Part shown: one piece after another, positions 8,349-18,427 of the stretch
How the letters are laid out: every line of letters begins with the position of its first letter
Position numbering within the stretch: position 1 is the stretch's first letter
Assembly (NCBI GenBank): GCA_903821465.1
Contig: CAIJLK010000039.1
Coordinates: forward strand, 1-41,998
Source: an uncultured Bacteroidota bacterium
GTDB taxonomy: Bacteria; Bacteroidota; Bacteroidia; Chitinophagales; Chitinophagaceae
Reading direction: 5' to 3'
DNA length: 41,998 nucleotides
Program-made: the position numbers and the translations under genes
Notes under the pieces: generated by a model
What the model saw: the letters and a program-made list of their open reading frames with translations, nothing else
Databases searched by the model: none
What the model was told of the DNA's origin: nothing

Positions 8349-9353
8349 ATGTCTAATAATTCTGTTGAAAAAAATAATGATACTATTAAATGGGGAATCA
8401 TTGGATGCGGGAATGTTACTGAATTCAAAAGCGGTCCGTCATTTAATAAGGTAGCTAATTCATCATTGGTTGCAGTCATGCGCCGAGATGCAGAAAAGGC
8501 AAAGGATTATGCCATTCGCCACCATGTTCCAAAATGGTATACCGATGCAAAATCCTTAATTGAAGACCCGGAAGTAAATGCCATTTACATTGCCACACCC
8601 CCAAATGTTCATGAAGCATATGCTATTGCTGCTATGCAAGCTGGCAAACCCGTATATGTTGAAAAGCCGATGGCGCTTGACCTTGCGGCTTGTATTCGTA
8701 TGAAAGAATTTTCAGAGAAATCTGGCGTGAAACTTTCTATTGCACATTATAGAAGAGCATTGCCGATGTTTTTAAAAGTCAAATCCTTGATCGATGAAAA
8801 AGCAATTGGGGACATCAAATTGGTTAATCTTAGAATGATGCAGCCAGACCAATCAGTAATGATCGCAAAAACTTCAGAAAACTGGCGAGTAGATCCGAGC
8901 ATCGCTGGAGGAGGTATTTTTTACGACCTGGCGCCGCATCAATTAGACTTGGTTCATTATTTTTTTGGGAAAGAAAAATCATCCTGTGGTATTGCAACGA
9001 ATCAGGCAGGTTTATATAAAGCAGAAGATATTGTAACTGGCAGCATGTTATTAGAGAATAATATTATTTTCAACGGACTCTGGTGCTTTACTGTTCCTGA
9101 AAATTTAGAAGAAGACTTATTTGAGATAATAGGTTCACAGGGTCGTATTTGTTTTCCGGTCTTTGGCAATACTATTGAGGTGGAAATAAAAGGAAATAAA
9201 GAACAAATAAGTTTTGCTAAAGAGCCTCATATTCAAGGACACATGATTGCAAAAATTGTTCAATATTTTTTAGGAACTGGACCTAATCCGTGTTCAGCTG
9301 CTGATGCCATTCAATCCATGGAGCTGATGGAGAAATTTGTGTATGGGAAATAA
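8349..9353 (+). CDS. Gfo/Idh/MocA family oxidoreductase
   Basis: 'IKWGIIGCGNVTEFK' Rossmann motif, 'YVEKPMAL' EKP motif, 'DLAPHQLDL'. Confidence 0.9.
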   Translation: MSNNSVEKNNDTIKWGIIGCGNVTEFKSGPSFNKVANSSLVAVMRRDAEKAKDYAIRHHVPKWYTDAKSLIEDPEVNAIYIATPPNVHEAYAIAAMQAGKPVYVEKPMALDLAACIRMKEFSEKSGVKLSIAHYRRALPMFLKVKSLIDEKAIGDIKLVNLRMMQPDQSVMIAKTSENWRVDPSIAGGGIFYDLAPHQLDLVHYFFGKEKSSCGIATNQAGLYKAEDIVTGSMLLENNIIFNGLWCFTVPENLEEDLFEIIGSQGRICFPVFGNTIEVEIKGNKEQISFAKEPHIQGHMIAKIVQYFLGTGPNPCSAADAIQSMELMEKFVYGK

Positions 9354-9362
9354 ACCAATATC

Positions 9363-9605
9363 TTGCACGAAATAGAAATGATGTCAACTAAAATAACGGT
9401 CAAGGATAATGGTTCTCTGAAGATTGATGGTGATTTTGAAATTGTAGATAAAGAAGGAAAGACTTATAACCTTCAAGGAAGAGAAGTTATAAGTCTTTGC
9501 CGTTGTGGTTTAAGTAAGAACAAACCTTTTTGCGATGGTGCTCATAATGGCCATTTTTTACATGAGGCCATTGCATTTGATCTGCCTCCTAAAAAAACAG
9601 CATAA
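9363..9605 (+). CDS. CDGSH iron-sulfur domain protein
   Basis: 'CRCGLSKNKPFCDGAH' matches C-x-C-x2-[ST]-x3-P-x-C-D-G-[SAT]-H. Confidence 0.95.
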   Translation: MHEIEMMSTKITVKDNGSLKIDGDFEIVDKEGKTYNLQGREVISLCRCGLSKNKPFCDGAHNGHFLHEAIAFDLPPKKTA

Positions 9606-9608
9606 GTT

Positions 9609-10055
9609 TTATAATATTTCAACTTTTGTCATTACATCACCACCTTTAATTTGATCGATCACTTCAACGCCATCGATCACTTTACCAAAACAGGTATGCA
9701 CTCCATCTAAATGGCGTACACCGGCGCGTTCATGGCAGATGAAAAATTGTGATCCGCCTGTGTTTCGTCCGCGGTGAGCCATTGATAGTACACCACGATC
9801 GTGGATTTGTTTTACACCCTTGGTTTCGCACTCGATGCTATAACCAGGTCCGCCTGCACCAGTTCCATCTGGGCATCCACCCTGAACCATAAAGTTGGGG
9901 ATCACACGGTGAAAAGTAAGTCCATTATAAAACCCTGCATTCACCAACTTTTTAAAGTTTGCTGCTGCAATGGGTGCATCATCATCGTATAATTCAAAAG
10001 TCATCACCCCCTTGGCTGTATGAATTTTGCCCTGTGTTAATTTTTGTTCGCTCAT
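9609..10055 (-). CDS. Cyclophilin-type peptidyl-prolyl cis-trans isomerase
   Basis: '[25 protein letters not shown]...GSQFFICH...[14 protein letters not shown]'. Confidence 0.95.
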   Translation of the reverse strand: MSEQKLTQGKIHTAKGVMTFELYDDDAPIAAANFKKLVNAGFYNGLTFHRVIPNFMVQGGCPDGTGAGGPGYSIECETKGVKQIHDRGVLSMAHRGRNTGGSQFFICHERAGVRHLDGVHTCFGKVIDGVEVIDQIKGGDVMTKVEIL

Positions 10056-10097
10056 GATTAAATATTTCTGCGAAACTACATTTTTATCTGCTACCCG

Positions 10098-10105
10098 TAG
10101 CTTTG
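10098..10105 (+). promoter_or_regulatory. -7 promoter element TAGCTTTG
   Basis: Exact TAnnTTTG, 24 nt before the TTG start at 10129. Confidence 0.4.
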
Positions 10106-10128
10106 CAACAGATCCTAATAATTGAATC

Positions 10129-10740
10129 TTGAAGAAACACGAGGAAATATTTCAGTTTAATGAGATTGATATTCATTTATGGATACCAGATCAAGCGGAA
10201 TTGCAATTTGCTTATCGGGAAGATGCTATGCAAACAGCATTCCCTTATTGGGCAAAGCTTTGGCCTGCTGCATTTGTGCTCACTAATTTTTTATTGGACC
10301 ATCCAGACTTAATTAAAAATAAATCTGTTGTAGAAATTGCGGGGGGCCTGGGTCTGCCTTCCTTATTTGCTTCCCGTTTAGCAAGTAATGTTATATGTAG
10401 CGATTACGATGCTAAAGCAGTTGCGTTTATTGAAGACAATATTGCTTTAAATGGTATTCGAAATATGGTTGCAGCGCAAATTGACTGGACCGATTTTCCT
10501 AGCACTCTTGAGTTTGACCTGCTGATACTGAGTGATGTCAACTATAATCCGGGCGACTTTGACATATTACTAAAGTTGATAGACAATATGCTTGCAAAAG
10601 GAGTTTCCATCATTTTAAGCACCCCTCAAAGGTTGGCTGGCCGCAGATTTGTTGAGCAGTTAATCCCTTTTTGTGTATTGAATGAAGAAATCTGGTGGAA
10701 ACAAATTGCAGTAAACGTTTTGGTACTAAAAAACCAATAA
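10129..10740 (+). CDS. Class I SAM-dependent methyltransferase (METTL21/METTL23-like)
   Basis: '[18 protein letters not shown]' motif I, 'ICSDYD', '[12 protein letters not shown]' (DVNY in place of DVVY). TTG start. Confidence 0.75.
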   Translation: MKKHEEIFQFNEIDIHLWIPDQAELQFAYREDAMQTAFPYWAKLWPAAFVLTNFLLDHPDLIKNKSVVEIAGGLGLPSLFASRLASNVICSDYDAKAVAFIEDNIALNGIRNMVAAQIDWTDFPSTLEFDLLILSDVNYNPGDFDILLKLIDNMLAKGVSIILSTPQRLAGRRFVEQLIPFCVLNEEIWWKQIAVNVLVLKNQ

Positions 10741-10776
10741 TTCGTTTGTATTTTCACGGCTTAATAAATCAGCAAT

Positions 10777-11391
10777 ATGGAGGGTGTAAAAAATATTATT
10801 TTCGATCTAGGAGGCGTTTTTCTAAATATTGATTTTTCAATCACCGAGAAGGCATTTATAGAATTGGGGGTGGACCAGTTTTCTGACATGTTCACACAAC
10901 ACCATTCCAATGATTTGTTTGTGGAATTAGAGACGGGAAACATTAGTCCCGACGCATTTTATGCTGCATTCAGGGCCAGAACTGGCACTAATTTAAGCGA
11001 TGAGGACATCAAAAATGCATGGAATGCACTCTTACTCGATTTCAGAATACCTAGTCTTGAATGGCTAAAAACCATCAAAAGCAAGTATCGGATCTTCTTA
11101 TTTTCTAATACGAATAAGATTCACCACGATGCATTTATGGAAATTTATCGGCAGCAAACCGGGGACACGGATTTCGATGCATTTTTCGAAAAAGCCTATT
11201 ATTCTCAAAATCTAGGCATGCGCAAACCAAATCCAGCACCTTTTTTACATATACTTAAAGAGCAAAATCTTAATGCTGCTGAAACTTTATTCATTGACGA
11301 TACCATCAAAAACATAGAAACAGCCAAGTTGCTTGGTATGCAAACTGTGCATCTCCAATGGCCGCAAACATTGCCAGATCTAGATTTGTAA
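10777..11391 (+). CDS. HAD-IA family hydrolase
   Basis: 'IIFDLGGVFLNID', 'LFSNTNKIH', 'MRKPNPAPF', 'TLFIDDTIKNIETA'. Confidence 0.9.
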   Translation: MEGVKNIIFDLGGVFLNIDFSITEKAFIELGVDQFSDMFTQHHSNDLFVELETGNISPDAFYAAFRARTGTNLSDEDIKNAWNALLLDFRIPSLEWLKTIKSKYRIFLFSNTNKIHHDAFMEIYRQQTGDTDFDAFFEKAYYSQNLGMRKPNPAPFLHILKEQNLNAAETLFIDDTIKNIETAKLLGMQTVHLQWPQTLPDLDL

Positions 11392-11402
11392 GTGTAAGGA
11401 AA

Positions 11403-11636
11403 CTAGGGCTTTAGCTCTTCAAATTCAATATACTCCTTGTCGGCAATAGGCTTAGGAGCTTTCTCCGGTTCAGCTTTGGGCTGAGACTGTTGCTGTTGAA
11501 AATTCTGTTGCTGCTGCTGCATTTGCTGCATTTTCTCTCTCATTTGAGAACTTGCTTTGCCAACTGGGATTATCAGTTCAAATACCAATTTATAAACTAG
11601 GTAGGTAACCAGTCCGTAAAAAATAAGCTTGATCAT
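11403..11636 (-). CDS. DUF4834-like small membrane protein with Q-rich linker
   Basis: 'MIKLIFYGLVTYLVYKLVFELIIPV...QQQQQNFQQQQSQPK...KEYIEFEELK'. Start at 11636 favoured because a TATCTTTG -7 element (minus, 11644-11651) would lie inside the longer ORF. Confidence 0.6.
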   Translation of the reverse strand: MIKLIFYGLVTYLVYKLVFELIIPVGKASSQMREKMQQMQQQQQNFQQQQSQPKAEPEKAPKPIADKEYIEFEELKP

Positions 11637-11743
11637 ATTAAAACAAAGATAAGAATCCCAGACACTAGAGATGTTAAAGAGATGAAAAACGGTATAAACC
11701 CCCTTTAAAAAGGCATAGAGCATGATATATGGCTAAAACCAGA

Positions 11744-11776
11744 TTTGGAAGTAATCGATCAATTTCCTTACATTTG
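11744..11776 (+). promoter_or_regulatory. Promoter of the rimP-nusA-infB operon (TTTG-N21-TACATTTG)
   Basis: TTTG at 11744-11747 and TACATTTG at 11769-11776; spacing fits the Bacteroidota -33/-7 consensus. Confidence 0.6.
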
Positions 11777-11795
11777 CATTAGAAATAAACAATTG

Positions 11796-11892
11796 AAGGG
11801 AACGGCTACCGTTCCCTTCTCCTTTTTACATACCCGAAGTTTAAGCAAAAAACCGGGCTTTATTCGCAGTAAAACCTGCGGAATTTTTGAAG
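11796..11892 (+). promoter_or_regulatory. Structured 5' leader of rimP-nusA-infB with two hairpins and U-rich tails
   Basis: AAGGGAACGG-cta-CCGTTCCCTT (11796-11818) then ctccttttt; TTCGCAG-taaaac-CTGCGGA (11863-11882) then attttt, ending just before ATG 11893. Confidence 0.5.
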
Positions 11893-12357
11893 ATGGAAGA
11901 AAGAATACAACAAATAGAATCACTAATTGGCCAAATACTGGCTGAAGAACCAACTTATTTTTTGGTTAGTGTACAAATTAAGCCCACCAATAATATTAAA
12001 GTGTTTTTTGATGGCGACGAGGGAATCTCTATTGAAAAATGTGTGAAGTTCAATCGTGCGCTTTATAAAATAATCGAAGAAAAAGGATGGTATCCAGAAG
12101 GCGAATTTTCTTTAGAAATTTCTTCCGCCGGAATTGGAGAGCCCTTGCTTTTACATCGTCAGTATTTGAAAAATGTAGGAAGGGATCTGGAAATTATTTT
12201 TACGGATGATTCAGTAAAAATAGGCACGCTGATGGCAGTTACCGCAGAAGATATCTTGATTCAGTCAACTGAAGGAAAAGGTAAAAAAGCAGTAACACAA
12301 CAATTGCTTATTCCTTTTAATAATATAAAATCAACAACGGTTCAAATTAAATTTTAA
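11893..12357 (+). CDS. rimP: Ribosome maturation factor RimP
   Basis: 'VFFDGDEGISIEKCVKFNRALYKIIEE...FSLEISSAGIGEPL'; syntenic with nusA-infB. Confidence 0.93.
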   Translation: MEERIQQIESLIGQILAEEPTYFLVSVQIKPTNNIKVFFDGDEGISIEKCVKFNRALYKIIEEKGWYPEGEFSLEISSAGIGEPLLLHRQYLKNVGRDLEIIFTDDSVKIGTLMAVTAEDILIQSTEGKGKKAVTQQLLIPFNNIKSTTVQIKF

Positions 12358-12398
12358 TCAGCTGCAGATAGTTTGCAGATCGAAAAAAAAATTAAGTT

Positions 12399-13649
12399 AT
12401 GGCTAGTATCAACCTGATTGAGGCATTCCAGGAATTCAAAGACGCAGAGAATATTGATCGTCCAACGATGATGAAAGTTGTAGAAGACGTTTTCAAAACG
12501 CTTTTACGCAAAAAATTTGGAAGTGATGATAACTTCGATGTTATCGTAAATGCCGAAAAAGGCGATTTGGAAATTATCCGTCGCAGAATGATCGTAGACG
12601 ATGGCGAAGTGTTGGATCCCTTGGCAGAAGTGGCTTACACGGATGCTGTAAAGATTGAACCCGACTTTGAAGTTGGTGAAGAATTATACGAAGAAATAGA
12701 TATACTTGATTTTGGCCGCAGAGCAATTCTTGCTGCTAAACAAACTTTGGCTAGCCGTATCAGCGATCTTAAAAAGAATGTGTTGATACAGAAATATGGT
12801 GCACGTGTTGGTGATATCATCAGCGCTGAAGTTTACCAGGTTTGGAAAAAAGAAGTTTTATTATTAGATGAAGAAGGCAATGAATTGATCCTTCCAAAAT
12901 CTGAGCAGATCCCTCAAGATTATTTCAAGAAAGGCGAGAACATTCGTGCTGTTGTTGCAAGAGTTGATCTAAAAAACAATAATCCAGTAATCATACTTTC
13001 TAGAACAAGTCCACTGTTCCTTTCTAAATTACTTGAGATTGAAGTACCAGAAATTTTTGATGGTTTAATCGCTATCAAGAAAATCGTTCGTGATCCGGGT
13101 GAAAGAGCAAAAGTGGCTGTTGAAAGTTATGACGATCGTATTGATCCAGTAGGTGCTTGTGTGGGTATGAAAGGAAGTCGTATTCATGGTATTGTTCGTG
13201 AATTGAAAAATGAGAATATCGACGTAATCAATTTCACAACCAATATTCAATTATTGATCCAACGTTCTTTAACTCCTGCTAAAATCAGTTATATCGAATT
13301 AGATAACGATAAAAAACATGCAGAGGTTTATTTGAAAGCCGATCAGGTTTCATTGGCTATTGGTCGCCGAGGTGTTAATATCAAATTGGCTTGCGAATTA
13401 ACAGGATATGAAATCGACGTCTTCCGTGAAGATGAAGAAGTAGTAGATGAATTTGATATTGACTTAGAAGAATTCAGCGATGAAATTGAAACATGGATCA
13501 TCGACGAATTCAAGCGTATTGGTTGTGATACTGCACGAAGCGTTCTGAAAGTATCGGCTGAAGAGTTGGAAAGAAGAACCGATTTGGAGAAAGAAACCAT
13601 TGCGGAAGTTCGTAAAGTATTGGAAGATGAATTCAATACAGAAGAATAA
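12399..13649 (+). CDS. nusA: Transcription termination/antitermination factor NusA
   Basis: NusA N-terminal domain, S1 and KH domains: 'RDPGERAKVAVESYDDRIDPVGACVGMKGSRIHGIVREL'. Confidence 0.98.
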   Translation: MASINLIEAFQEFKDAENIDRPTMMKVVEDVFKTLLRKKFGSDDNFDVIVNAEKGDLEIIRRRMIVDDGEVLDPLAEVAYTDAVKIEPDFEVGEELYEEIDILDFGRRAILAAKQTLASRISDLKKNVLIQKYGARVGDIISAEVYQVWKKEVLLLDEEGNELILPKSEQIPQDYFKKGENIRAVVARVDLKNNNPVIILSRTSPLFLSKLLEIEVPEIFDGLIAIKKIVRDPGERAKVAVESYDDRIDPVGACVGMKGSRIHGIVRELKNENIDVINFTTNIQLLIQRSLTPAKISYIELDNDKKHAEVYLKADQVSLAIGRRGVNIKLACELTGYEIDVFREDEEVVDEFDIDLEEFSDEIETWIIDEFKRIGCDTARSVLKVSAEELERRTDLEKETIAEVRKVLEDEFNTEE

Positions 13650-13665
13650 GCAGCTTAATAGAAGC

Positions 13666-13673
13666 TATCTTTG
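13666..13673 (+). promoter_or_regulatory. Possible internal promoter -7 element TATCTTTG between nusA and infB
   Basis: Exact TAnnTTTG in the 117-bp nusA-infB gap. Confidence 0.35.
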
Positions 13674-13766
13674 TCTGAATCTTGATGTGTATCAGATTCT
13701 GGGGATAGAATAAGAGATATATAAAAAATAGGGTTAGGCCCTGTTTTGTTGACTAAAAAAAACTGA

Positions 13767-16700
13767 ATGTCAGATCTGAAATTACCAAGACTGTTAGCAG
13801 CCGCCAAAGAATTCAACATTGGTCAGGATACCCTGATCGAATTCTTGGTGAAGAAAGGATTTAGTCGTGACGACCTGAAGCCTACTGCAAAGCTTACAGA
13901 AGACCATTACTATGCTTTACAGGCAGAGTTCCAAAACGATAAACAGGCTAAGAATAAGGCCGATCAAGTAGAGATACCTAAGGGAGCTCAAGGTGAAGCA
14001 AGAAAGAAAAAAGACGAAGAAGAGATCTCTTTCACAAAGAAAGAAGAAAAATCGCCTCGTACTGAACCAGCAAAACCTGTTGAAACTCCAGCTCCAGCTC
14101 CAGCCCCAGCTCCTCCAGTGGTGGTTGTTGCGCCAGTTGCCGTGGTTACAGTTGAGAAACCAGCAGAGCCGGTAATTGCACCAGTTATAGTAGTTGAACA
14201 GCCCGCTGTTGAACCCGCAGAACAAGTGGTTACGAAAATTGATGCCCCTGTAGTTGATGCACCAAAAGTGCTGAACAAGATTGATCTTTCTTCAATTGAT
14301 TCTTCTACCAGACCAAAGAAATCGGCCAAGAAAACCGAAGAGCCAACCCCAGCACCTATTGCTGAGCCTAAGGTTCCCAAACCTGCAGCCGTTGCGCCAA
14401 AGCCAAAAACCGAGACCCCTCCTCCTGCTCCTATTGTTATCTCTGAACCTGAAGCTGGTCCATTGATCGAAAACATTAGAGCAGATAAATTAGAAGGTCC
14501 TAAAATATTAGGTAAGATTGACTTACCTATCAATAGCGATACTCGTCCGAAGCCAATGGGCAGGGATGAGAAACGCAAACGTAAACGTATTCCAGTTGAC
14601 AAAAAACCAGATAATGCTGGTGGTGGTGGAAATCACCCACAACAGCATGGAACCCAAACCGGTGCAGCTAGCGTAGGTGCTCCTGCTCGTCCATCTGGAC
14701 CAAACCGTCCGATAGTTCCTGCTAATAATAGAGGCGGACAACAAGGCGGCGGCGGTGGTGGATTTAATCGTGGCGGTCAAGCTGGTGGAAACAGCCGTGG
14801 CGGGGGTCAGAGTAGAGATCGTAACGCTCCTCCTCGCAGAGATGAGAACAAAGAAATTGATCAGAAAGCAATTCAAGAAAAAATACGCGAAACACAGGCC
14901 AAATTATCTGGAACTGGTGGACGTGGTAAGAGCTTAAAAGCTAAATATCGTCGTGCAAAACGAGATGAAGCAGCTGAGCATATGGGCGAAATGACCGAAG
15001 ATAACAGACTACAGGTTACTGAGTTTGTTACCGTAAGTGAATTATCGAACTTAATGGATGTAAGCTTTGCTGATGTGATCGGAAAATGTATGGGATTAGG
15101 TATCATGGTATCTATTAACCAACGTTTGGATGCAGAAGTAATTGAGTTGGTTGCTAGCGAATTCGGATTTGAAGTGGAGTTCATTGGCCTAGAAGATGAT
15201 GAGGAAATGGAAGACGACGATGACGATGAGGCTGATATTGAAGCCGTTGAACGTGCTCCAATCGTTACAATTATGGGTCACGTGGATCATGGTAAAACTT
15301 CTTTATTGGATTATATCCGTAATGCAAACGTAGTAGCGGGTGAGGCCGGTGGTATCACACAACACATCGGTGCTTATGAGGTAACACTTCCAAACGGAAA
15401 AGCCATTACCTTCTTAGATACACCGGGTCACGAAGCCTTTACAGCAATGCGTGCTCGTGGTGCTAAAGTAACGGATATCGCAATCATCGTAGTTGCTGCA
15501 GACGATGCAGTAATGCCTCAAACCAAGGAAGCCATTAGTCACGCACAAGCTGCAGGTGTACCGATGATCTTTGCGGTGAATAAGATTGATAAAGACGGAT
15601 CCAATCCGCAAAAAATATACGAACAGCTTTCTCAAATGAATATCCTAGTAGAAGCTTGGGGTGGTAAATTCCAGAACCAAGAATTGTCTGCTAAACAGGG
15701 ATTGAATGTTGATTTGTTGCTCGAAAAAGTATTATTAGAGTCTGAAATTTTGAATCTGAAAGCTAATCCAGAAAGAGAAGCCACCGGTTCAATTATCGAA
15801 GCATCTTTAGATAAAGGTCGTGGTTATGTAGCCACCATGTTAGTTCAAAATGGTACGCTTCACCAAGGTGATCTGATCGTTTCTGGTCAGCATTACGGTC
15901 GCGTAAAAGCCATGTTCAACGAACGTAACCAACGTATCGATATCGCACCTCCATCAACTCCAGTTGTGATCTTAGGATTGAATGGTGCACCTCAGGCTGG
16001 TGAGAAATTTAAAGTATTCGAAGACGAAGCTGAAGCAAAAGAAGTTGCCACTAAACGTGCGCAAATTATGCGTGAACAAGGCTTACGTGCTAGAAAACAC
16101 ATCACATTAGATGAGATCGGTCGTCGTTTGGCGCTCGGTAACTTTAAAGAATTGAACATCATCATCAAGGGTGACGTGGACGGTTCTGTAGAGGCATTGA
16201 GCGATTCATTACAGAAATTATCTACCGAAGAAATTGCGGTGAGGGTAGTACATAAGGCAGTAGGTCAGATCTCTGAATCAGACGTATTGTTGGCAACAGC
16301 TTCCGATGCTATCGTAATTGGATTTAACGTTCGTCCGTCTATGCAGGCTAATAAACTAGCTGATACAGAAGGTGTGGAAATTAAATTATACTCTATTATC
16401 TACCAAGCGATCGACGAAGTGAAGAGTGCGATGGAAGGTATGTTGGAACCTAAATTCCAGGAGAAAATTACCGCTAACGTGGAAGTTCGTGAGGTTTACA
16501 AATTCGATAAAGCAACCGTTGCCGGATGTTTTGTATTGGAAGGTAAAATTGCCCGTAACAGTAAGATCCGTATTATTCGTGATGGTATCGTGGAGTATCC
16601 GAGAGGAGAAGGTCAGGCAGCTGAATTGGGCAGCTTGAAACGCTTTAAGGACGATGTGAAGGATGTGGCTACGAATACAGAGTGCGGATTAACTATCAAA

Positions 16701-16772
16701 AACTTCTCTGACCTACGAGTAGGTGATATTGTAGAAGCTTTCGAAGAAGAAGAAGTAAAACGTACTTTATAA
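13767..16772 (+). CDS. infB: Translation initiation factor IF-2
   Basis: '[20 protein letters not shown]', 'DTPGHEAF', 'NKIDK' GTPase motifs; P/A- and G-rich N-terminal linker. Confidence 0.99.
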   Translation: MSDLKLPRLLAAAKEFNIGQDTLIEFLVKKGFSRDDLKPTAKLTEDHYYALQAEFQNDKQAKNKADQVEIPKGAQGEARKKKDEEEISFTKKEEKSPRTEPAKPVETPAPAPAPAPPVVVVAPVAVVTVEKPAEPVIAPVIVVEQPAVEPAEQVVTKIDAPVVDAPKVLNKIDLSSIDSSTRPKKSAKKTEEPTPAPIAEPKVPKPAAVAPKPKTETPPPAPIVISEPEAGPLIENIRADKLEGPKILGKIDLPINSDTRPKPMGRDEKRKRKRIPVDKKPDNAGGGGNHPQQHGTQTGAASVGAPARPSGPNRPIVPANNRGGQQGGGGGGFNRGGQAGGNSRGGGQSRDRNAPPRRDENKEIDQKAIQEKIRETQAKLSGTGGRGKSLKAKYRRAKRDEAAEHMGEMTEDNRLQVTEFVTVSELSNLMDVSFADVIGKCMGLGIMVSINQRLDAEVIELVASEFGFEVEFIGLEDDEEMEDDDDDEADIEAVERAPIVTIMGHVDHGKTSLLDYIRNANVVAGEAGGITQHIGAYEVTLPNGKAITFLDTPGHEAFTAMRARGAKVTDIAIIVVAADDAVMPQTKEAISHAQAAGVPMIFAVNKIDKDGSNPQKIYEQLSQMNILVEAWGGKFQNQELSAKQGLNVDLLLEKVLLESEILNLKANPEREATGSIIEASLDKGRGYVATMLVQNGTLHQGDLIVSGQHYGRVKAMFNERNQRIDIAPPSTPVVILGLNGAPQAGEKFKVFEDEAEAKEVATKRAQIMREQGLRARKHITLDEIGRRLALGNFKELNIIIKGDVDGSVEALSDSLQKLSTEEIAVRVVHKAVGQISESDVLLATASDAIVIGFNVRPSMQANKLADTEGVEIKLYSIIYQAIDEVKSAMEGMLEPKFQEKITANVEVREVYKFDKATVAGCFVLEGKIARNSKIRIIRDGIVEYPRGEGQAAELGSLKRFKDDVKDVATNTECGLTIKNFSDLRVGDIVEAFEEEEVKRTL

Positions 16773-16792
16773 GTTTGTTAAAAGCAGTTGTG

Positions 16793-16826
16793 AATCAGGC
16801 CGTGCGCGGCCTGATTTGCTATTTTT
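16793..16826 (+). terminator. Terminator downstream of infB
   Basis: AATCAGGCCG-tgcg-CGGCCTGATT perfect 10-bp stem followed by TGCTATTTTT. Confidence 0.75.
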
Positions 16827-16827
16827 G
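16820..16827 (+). promoter_or_regulatory. -7 element TATTTTTG overlapping the infB terminator U-tract
   Basis: Exact TAnnTTTG, 16 nt before ATG 16844. Confidence 0.4.
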
Positions 16828-16843
16828 AATGATATTGCAATCT

Positions 16844-18220
16844 ATGAAGCAGGTATTAATTGTTATTTTATTGGTCAGCAGCTTTTTCAGTGCAGATGCA
16901 CAAGCTAAAAGAATTGTGGCAGACAGGATTATTGCACAGGTAGGTGATAAAATTATCCTCCTATCGGATGTTAACAATGCCCTTTCAGATTTGAAGAGAC
17001 AGGCACAGGGTCAGGATAATGTGATACTTCCAACTGAATGTCAGATTTTGGAAGGTCAACTGATTCAAAAAGCGCTTGTGCTTCAAGCTCAAAAAGATTC
17101 ATTAACGGTAAGTGATGATGAGATTGAAAATGAAATGGAAAATCGTATCCGTAAATATGTTGCTTCCTATGGTTCTAAGGAAGTGCTTGAAGAGATCGCT
17201 GGTAAAACAATCTACCAGATGAAAGAAGATTTTAAAGAAGGCTTGAAAGATCAGAATTTGGCTGACCAAATGCGGGGCAAGATTGTCAATAATATTAAAA
17301 TGACGCCAACCGAGGTTAAGGCCTTTTATAATAAAACACCAAAAGATAGCTTACCATTCTACGAAAGTGAGTTGGAAGTGAGTCAGATTATTGTTTCGCC
17401 TAAGGCCAATAAAGATGTTGAAGAATATGTTTCAAAGCAATTATATGATTACAAGAAACAAGTAGAATCTGGTGCAAAGAAATTTGAGCAATTAGTAAAG
17501 TTTTATTCTGAAGATCCAGGTGCAAAAGAAAATGGTGGTCAGTATAATTTGAATCGTAACGATAAAAATATGTGGGACCCCGCGTTCTTATCAGGCGCAT
17601 TTCGTTTGAAAGAAGGTCAGATCTCAGGAATTATCAAATCAAAATTTGGTCTGCACATTATTCAAATGGTGAGCCGTGCAGGAGATGATGCTGTAGTTAG
17701 ACATATCCTAAGAATTCCTCCAGTAGCCGATGAAGAGATTAATGAAGCAAAAGCTCATTTAGATTCTATCAGAGCTAAACTAGTTGATGGAAGCTTAAGT
17801 TTTGGTGCAGCAGTAAGCAAATTCAGCGATGATGAAGGAAGTAAATTTAGTGCAGGCGCAGTATCAGGAAGAGATGGAAGTAGTTTCATCACATTAGATC
17901 AGGTTGATAAAGAAATGGTCATTACATTAAAAGGTATGAAACCTGGTAGCTTTTCAAAACCACAAGTATTTACCGAAGAAAGAGGTGGCAAAAAAGTACG
18001 TATCATCTATTTAAAGACCAGAACAGAACCACATCGTGAAAATCTGAAAGAAGACTATAACCGTGTTGCTTCAAGGGCTTTAGAAGGAAAGAAAAGTGAA
18101 ATCCTTGAAAAATGGTTTAAAGAGCATATTCCAACTTATTATATTTCAATCGACAAAGCGTATACCAATTGTGCTAGTTTGGATCAATGGAAGAAAGCCG
18201 CGATCGAAGAAAATAATTAG
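16844..18220 (+). CDS. SurA-like peptidylprolyl isomerase (two parvulin domains)
   Basis: SurA N-domain 'RIVADRIIAQVGDKIILLSDVNNAL'; parvulin modules 'SQIIVSPKAN...FGLHIIQMVSR' and 'RHILRIPP...'. Alternative start 16829. Confidence 0.9.
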   Translation: MKQVLIVILLVSSFFSADAQAKRIVADRIIAQVGDKIILLSDVNNALSDLKRQAQGQDNVILPTECQILEGQLIQKALVLQAQKDSLTVSDDEIENEMENRIRKYVASYGSKEVLEEIAGKTIYQMKEDFKEGLKDQNLADQMRGKIVNNIKMTPTEVKAFYNKTPKDSLPFYESELEVSQIIVSPKANKDVEEYVSKQLYDYKKQVESGAKKFEQLVKFYSEDPGAKENGGQYNLNRNDKNMWDPAFLSGAFRLKEGQISGIIKSKFGLHIIQMVSRAGDDAVVRHILRIPPVADEEINEAKAHLDSIRAKLVDGSLSFGAAVSKFSDDEGSKFSAGAVSGRDGSSFITLDQVDKEMVITLKGMKPGSFSKPQVFTEERGGKKVRIIYLKTRTEPHRENLKEDYNRVASRALEGKKSEILEKWFKEHIPTYYISIDKAYTNCASLDQWKKAAIEENN

Positions 18221-18235
18221 AAAATTATTCTATAC

Positions 18236-18276
18236 AAAAAGCCCGTCACGATTCTTCGAGACGGGCTTTTTGTTTT
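18236..18276 (+). terminator. Rho-independent terminator
   Basis: GCCCGTC...GACGGGC stem with CTTTTTGTTTT tail. Confidence 0.9.
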
Positions 18277-18329
18277 ATGAGGCCCGAGTGCTCGGGGCTA
18301 GGGTTATCGTACTCTCTTTCATGTTCTTC

Positions 18330-18360
18330 CACTCTTCACTCTTCACTCTTCACTCTTCAC
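18330..18360. repeat. Heptanucleotide tandem repeat (CACTCTT)4 plus CAC
   Basis: Read directly: cactctt x4 then cac. Confidence 0.95.
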
Positions 18361-18402
18361 TTTTATCTTTTATCTTTTATCTTTTATCTTTTATCTTTTA
18401 TC
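18361..18402. repeat. Heptanucleotide tandem repeat (TTTTATC)6
   Basis: Six uninterrupted ttttatc units; another CACTCTTCAC copy follows at 18412. Confidence 0.97.
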
Positions 18403-18427
18403 TTCTTCCTTCACTCTTCACTTTCTT

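Noticed and set aside
13988-14602. 204-aa ORF antisense to infB
   Set aside because: Low-complexity mirror of the P/A/V-rich IF-2 linker; no domain, and lies inside a certain gene.
18330-18421. Possible CRISPR array
   Set aside because: Units are 7 bp, contiguous, with no spacers; this is a microsatellite.
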